Shown piece by piece: positions 5,788 through 8,012 of a stretch of DNA of 8,012 nt. Made by a program: the position numbers and the translations under genes. How positions within the stretch are numbered: the stretch's first letter is position 1; each line of letters opens with the position of its first letter. The notes beneath the pieces were generated by a model. The model was not told the DNA's origin, did not search any database, and saw only the letters and a program-made list of their open reading frames with translations. This stretch comes from Verrucomicrobia bacterium UBA2970 (GTDB lineage: Bacteria > Verrucomicrobiota > Verrucomicrobiia > Limisphaerales > AAA164-E04), in assembly GCA_002348345.1 (NCBI GenBank), contig DEAY01000281.1, positions 5,702 through 13,713 of the forward strand. Reading direction: 5' to 3'.

Positions 5788-7930
5788 GATCGATTTCCGT
5801 CACCGCATGGTATCGGGTATTCTTGTGATGAAACGGTTCGCTGGAGGCAACCATCTTCATGACCGTCCTCAGGGAATCTTCACCGCTCATGGCGCGGTCC
5901 GCAATCTCATCCAACGCGGGCGAGTCCGCCGGCCCCAGTTCCCGTCCGAGCCCATAGGACAACAGATGAGCCGCAAACCCGCGAAAAAAACGCCGCCGTT
6001 CCTTCAAGACAATCCTCTTGAACTCGCCGACCGACCCGAATTGATGCCGATTGAAGAGGTCCCCGGAGGCATCCACCTCCCGCCCGTTATCGTAATGGTC
6101 ACGCCAGCGACCGGTCGGGCCATAGTTCTCAAGCGCAAATCCCAGCGGATCAATCTGTCGATGACACCCGGCACAATCCTCCCGCTGCCGGTGTTCCGCG
6201 AACCGCTCGCGAATCGTCAGTTGACTCAGCGCTTCCTCGTCGGCCTCTGGCAAGGGCGGCACATCGGCCGGCGGAGGTGGGGGGGGATCGTTGAAAATAA
6301 CGGTGTTGACCCACGACCCCCGGGTGATTGGAAGCGATCGGGTCGGATTCGAGGTCATGGTCATGACAGCGGGATTGGTGATCAGCCCCCCCCATCGCGA
6401 ATCGCTCACCGGAACGCGGTCATAGACAATGGTCTGGGTCTCCTGGTGCCTCGGCCGTTCCCCCACATGCGCCGCCCGGAGCACCTCGCTCCGCCAGGTA
6501 TAGCCCGGATTGAGCAATTCAATCACCGATCGATCCTCCAAAAACACGCTTTCAAACAATAACAGGGGTTCCATCATCATGTGCATACTGGCGCGGTATC
6601 CAAAGAAGTAGAAATCGGGATTGGCCCTCGGTTCGGGGATGGACGACACCAATCGATCCAACTGCATCCATTGCCCGGGAAAGATGTCACAAAACCGGGC
6701 GATCCGGGGGTCCACCAGCATGCGGTCAATTTGAGCGCTGAGGACTTTCGAGTCGCCCAGGGTTCCCATATCGGCCAGATCCAACAATTCATCGTCAGGA
6801 ATGCTCCCCCAAAAGAAGTAGGACAGGCGCGTGGCCAGTTCATAATCGTCAAGCCTCTGCCGGATGTGACTTTCCTCCCTCTTCGCCTCCGAGCCTTCGG
6901 TGTGGGTGTGGTAGAGGTAGAGAAATTCGGGGGAAGCAATGATGGCGCCGACCAGCGTCTTCATCGCGTTTTCAAAGCTCGTGCCGCGGCTGAGATCGGA
7001 GGCCGCGAATGCGGCAAATCGCTCCAGGGTATCCGGATCGACGGCCCGCCGATACGCCCGACGCATCAAGGGAGCAAGGCGCCGGCGCACCTCGGCCAAA
7101 AGATCCCGCCCCGTCCCCTCGGGCAGGCGGAAGAGCGCGTCCCACTGTCCACATTCCTGGGGATTGAGATCAGGGCTGTCGACAATGGATTGGCTGAGTT
7201 GCAGGAACTGCTCCATCAGCAACGGGGAGAGAGTGAGATGATCGGCGCGATTGTCAAAACCGTGTTCAGCCCGACGATCCTGGGGAAAAGCCGCCACCTC
7301 CTTGAATCCCTCAGGCCGTTCACCGTCGTGGTCTTTTCCGAGCGGCCGGTTCTGCACCTTCACCCGGTCCGGCATCGTCCGGGTCTCCGGCTGGAAGTAG
7401 TCCGAACGCCGTCGCAACATCCGTTCAGGCAGCCAAAAGACATCGCGTTCGAGCGAGAGCAGGTCCTTGACCGCGTTATTATACTCAAAGCGATTCATTC
7501 GGCGGATTGGGGTCGGGTCAAAGGGACGGTCGGCCAGGGCCTCGCTCACCAACCCCTCCAAATAACCGATCATCCACAAGCGAACGTCTGGGTCGAGAGA
7601 AGGCGCCTCCTCGGGAGGCATTTCCCGGTCCCGGAGCACCGCCAGCATGGTCTCCATGAGTTCCGGACGGGCTCGAAAATCCTTTGCCCGAGTCAACTCG
7701 GTGAGTGCCAGATCCCCCTTGGTCTTTTCGCCGCCATGACAGTTGTGACACTGCTCGGAAAGAACGGATTGAAATCGTGAATCCGACTCGGTGGACGACA
7801 TTTCCGGTGACGAAGTCGCCCCACGCGCCGTTTCAGGGAATCCGGTGGCGAAGCCCCACAACGCACCGGCAAGGAAACCGGACAAGGCACGGCGCCCCCA
7901 AGAAAAAGTTTGATCGGATGACAGATTCAC
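5777..7930 (-). CDS. PSCyt1/PSD multidomain c-type cytochrome-like protein (DUF1587-DUF1595-DUF1592-DUF1588-DUF1585)
   Basis: From GTG 7930 the protein has 717 residues. An N-terminal export signal (GRRALSGFLAGALWGFATGF, then PETARG) covers about residues 12-37. Then come PSCyt1 with heme-binding CHNCH (61-65) and REMPPEE (102-108); PSD3/DUF1587 (RRMNRFEYNNAVKDLL, 143-158; GFDNRADHLTLSP, 224-236); PSD5/DUF1595 (RRAYRRAVD, 290-298); PSD4/DUF1592 (YELATRLSYFFWGSIPDDELL, from 363); PSCyt3/DUF1588 (NPTRSLPITRGSWV, 528-541; PPPPPPADVPPL, 549-560; CAGCH, 586-590); and PSD2/DUF1585 (FRGFAAHLLSYGLGREL, about 649-665). Two CxxCH motifs imply two covalent hemes and periplasmic electron transfer; the true reaction is unknown. 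The frame stays open to a TTG at 8011, but those extra 27 residues look noncoding (Cys/Trp/Pro-rich), and another frame seems to carry the upstream gene's tail. I therefore prefer GTG 7930, where the signal peptide begins, although its Shine-Dalgarno is weak. It is the first complete gene of the minus-strand operon. Confidence 0.94.
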   Translation of the reverse strand: MNLSSDQTFSWGRRALSGFLAGALWGFATGFPETARGATSSPEMSSTESDSRFQSVLSEQCHNCHGGEKTKGDLALTELTRAKDFRARPELMETMLAVLRDREMPPEEAPSLDPDVRLWMIGYLEGLVSEALADRPFDPTPIRRMNRFEYNNAVKDLLSLERDVFWLPERMLRRRSDYFQPETRTMPDRVKVQNRPLGKDHDGERPEGFKEVAAFPQDRRAEHGFDNRADHLTLSPLLMEQFLQLSQSIVDSPDLNPQECGQWDALFRLPEGTGRDLLAEVRRRLAPLMRRAYRRAVDPDTLERFAAFAASDLSRGTSFENAMKTLVGAIIASPEFLYLYHTHTEGSEAKREESHIRQRLDDYELATRLSYFFWGSIPDDELLDLADMGTLGDSKVLSAQIDRMLVDPRIARFCDIFPGQWMQLDRLVSSIPEPRANPDFYFFGYRASMHMMMEPLLLFESVFLEDRSVIELLNPGYTWRSEVLRAAHVGERPRHQETQTIVYDRVPVSDSRWGGLITNPAVMTMTSNPTRSLPITRGSWVNTVIFNDPPPPPPADVPPLPEADEEALSQLTIRERFAEHRQREDCAGCHRQIDPLGFALENYGPTGRWRDHYDNGREVDASGDLFNRHQFGSVGEFKRIVLKERRRFFRGFAAHLLSYGLGRELGPADSPALDEIADRAMSGEDSLRTVMKMVASSEPFHHKNTRYHAVTEIDHEN

Positions 7931-7946
7931 GACGTGGCACCAGGAT

Positions 7947-8012
7947 TCATGATTGAGGCGTTTTTTCCAGCATAATCCGTTCGGCCCCTCGCAGCCAGAG
8001 GGCCCTGGCAAA
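7947..8012 (-). CDS. Probable C-terminal tail of an unidentified upstream gene
   Basis: Reading inward from the right edge, the frame beginning at 8012 stays open for 21 codons (FARALWLRGAERIMLEKTPQS) and stops at TGA 7949-7947. It is helical and charged in character, more protein-like than the overlapping N-terminal extension of the cytochrome gene. Its stop lies 16 bases before GTG 7930, a normal operon spacing. Twenty-one residues are too few to name a family, and an open frame this short can occur by chance. Confidence 0.3.
   Translation of the reverse strand, partial: FARALWLRGAERIMLEKTPQS

Noticed and set aside
6270..6285. Run of Pro codons (low-complexity) in the PSCyt/PSD gene as a possible assembly error or repeat
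   Set aside because: A proline run at this place is a normal signature of the PSCyt3/DUF1588 domain, and the frame continues intact on both sides.
6581..7780. A 399-residue plus-strand open frame opposite the PSCyt/PSD gene
   Set aside because: Long, but antisense to a gene with five recognised domains; composition is a mirror of that gene and no family or start signal is seen.

Overview
The window looks like part of a chromosome from the Planctomycetota-Verrucomicrobiota-Chlamydiota superphylum, more likely Verrucomicrobiota. It carries several families that are strongly expanded there: PSD1/DUF1553, DUF1501, DUF1552 (HXXSHH), the PSCyt1-PSD3-PSD5-PSD4-PSCyt3-PSD2 multidomain cytochromes, DUF1080, and an H-X9-DG type pseudopilin. 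The pseudopilin N-terminus (LLPALSAAKESARG... followed by CLNNLRQLG) is closer to the form I know from Verrucomicrobiota than to the planctomycete form (LLLPAVQAAREAARR). This assignment is from memory of the families, not from a search.

Left arm, plus strand. Bases 1-642 are the 3' end of a PSD1 (DUF1553) gene. Six bases later comes a complete Tat-exported DUF1501 gene (649-2154). This is the classic PSCyt2-PSD1/DUF1501 pair. After 118 noncoding bases comes a single pseudopilin-like gene (2273-2986). A 200-base spacer with short direct repeats follows, then a small unrecognised ORF (best start 3190, stop 3447).

Centre. Bases 3448-3695 are a GC-rich convergent intergenic region. It contains overlapping small hairpins (3466-3505) that could act as a weak terminator, and a cluster of short direct and inverted repeats (about 3540-3665).

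Right arm, minus strand, reading from right to left. The last bases (8012-7947) hold the probable C-terminal tail of an unidentified gene. Next is a PSCyt1/PSD multidomain c-type cytochrome-like protein; I place its start at GTG 7930 rather than at the longest possible ORF start. It overlaps by 11 bases a Tat-exported DUF1552/HXXSHH gene (5787-4432). After 28 bases comes a secreted DUF1080 (3-keto-disaccharide hydrolase family) gene (4403-3696) with a good Shine-Dalgarno. These three genes form a compact operon.

Both arms repeat the same logic: a large exported PSD protein is paired with a Tat-exported DUF1501 or DUF1552 protein. The heme-binding CxxCH motifs are visible only in the right-arm PSD protein. 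The minus-strand operon adds a secreted hydrolase family linked to 3-keto sugar chemistry. A reasonable but unproven reading is an envelope system that couples sugar oxidation or cleavage to c-type heme electron transfer. No sugar dehydrogenase, sulfatase or transporter is visible in the window, and no RNA genes, insertion sequences or CRISPR arrays were found.
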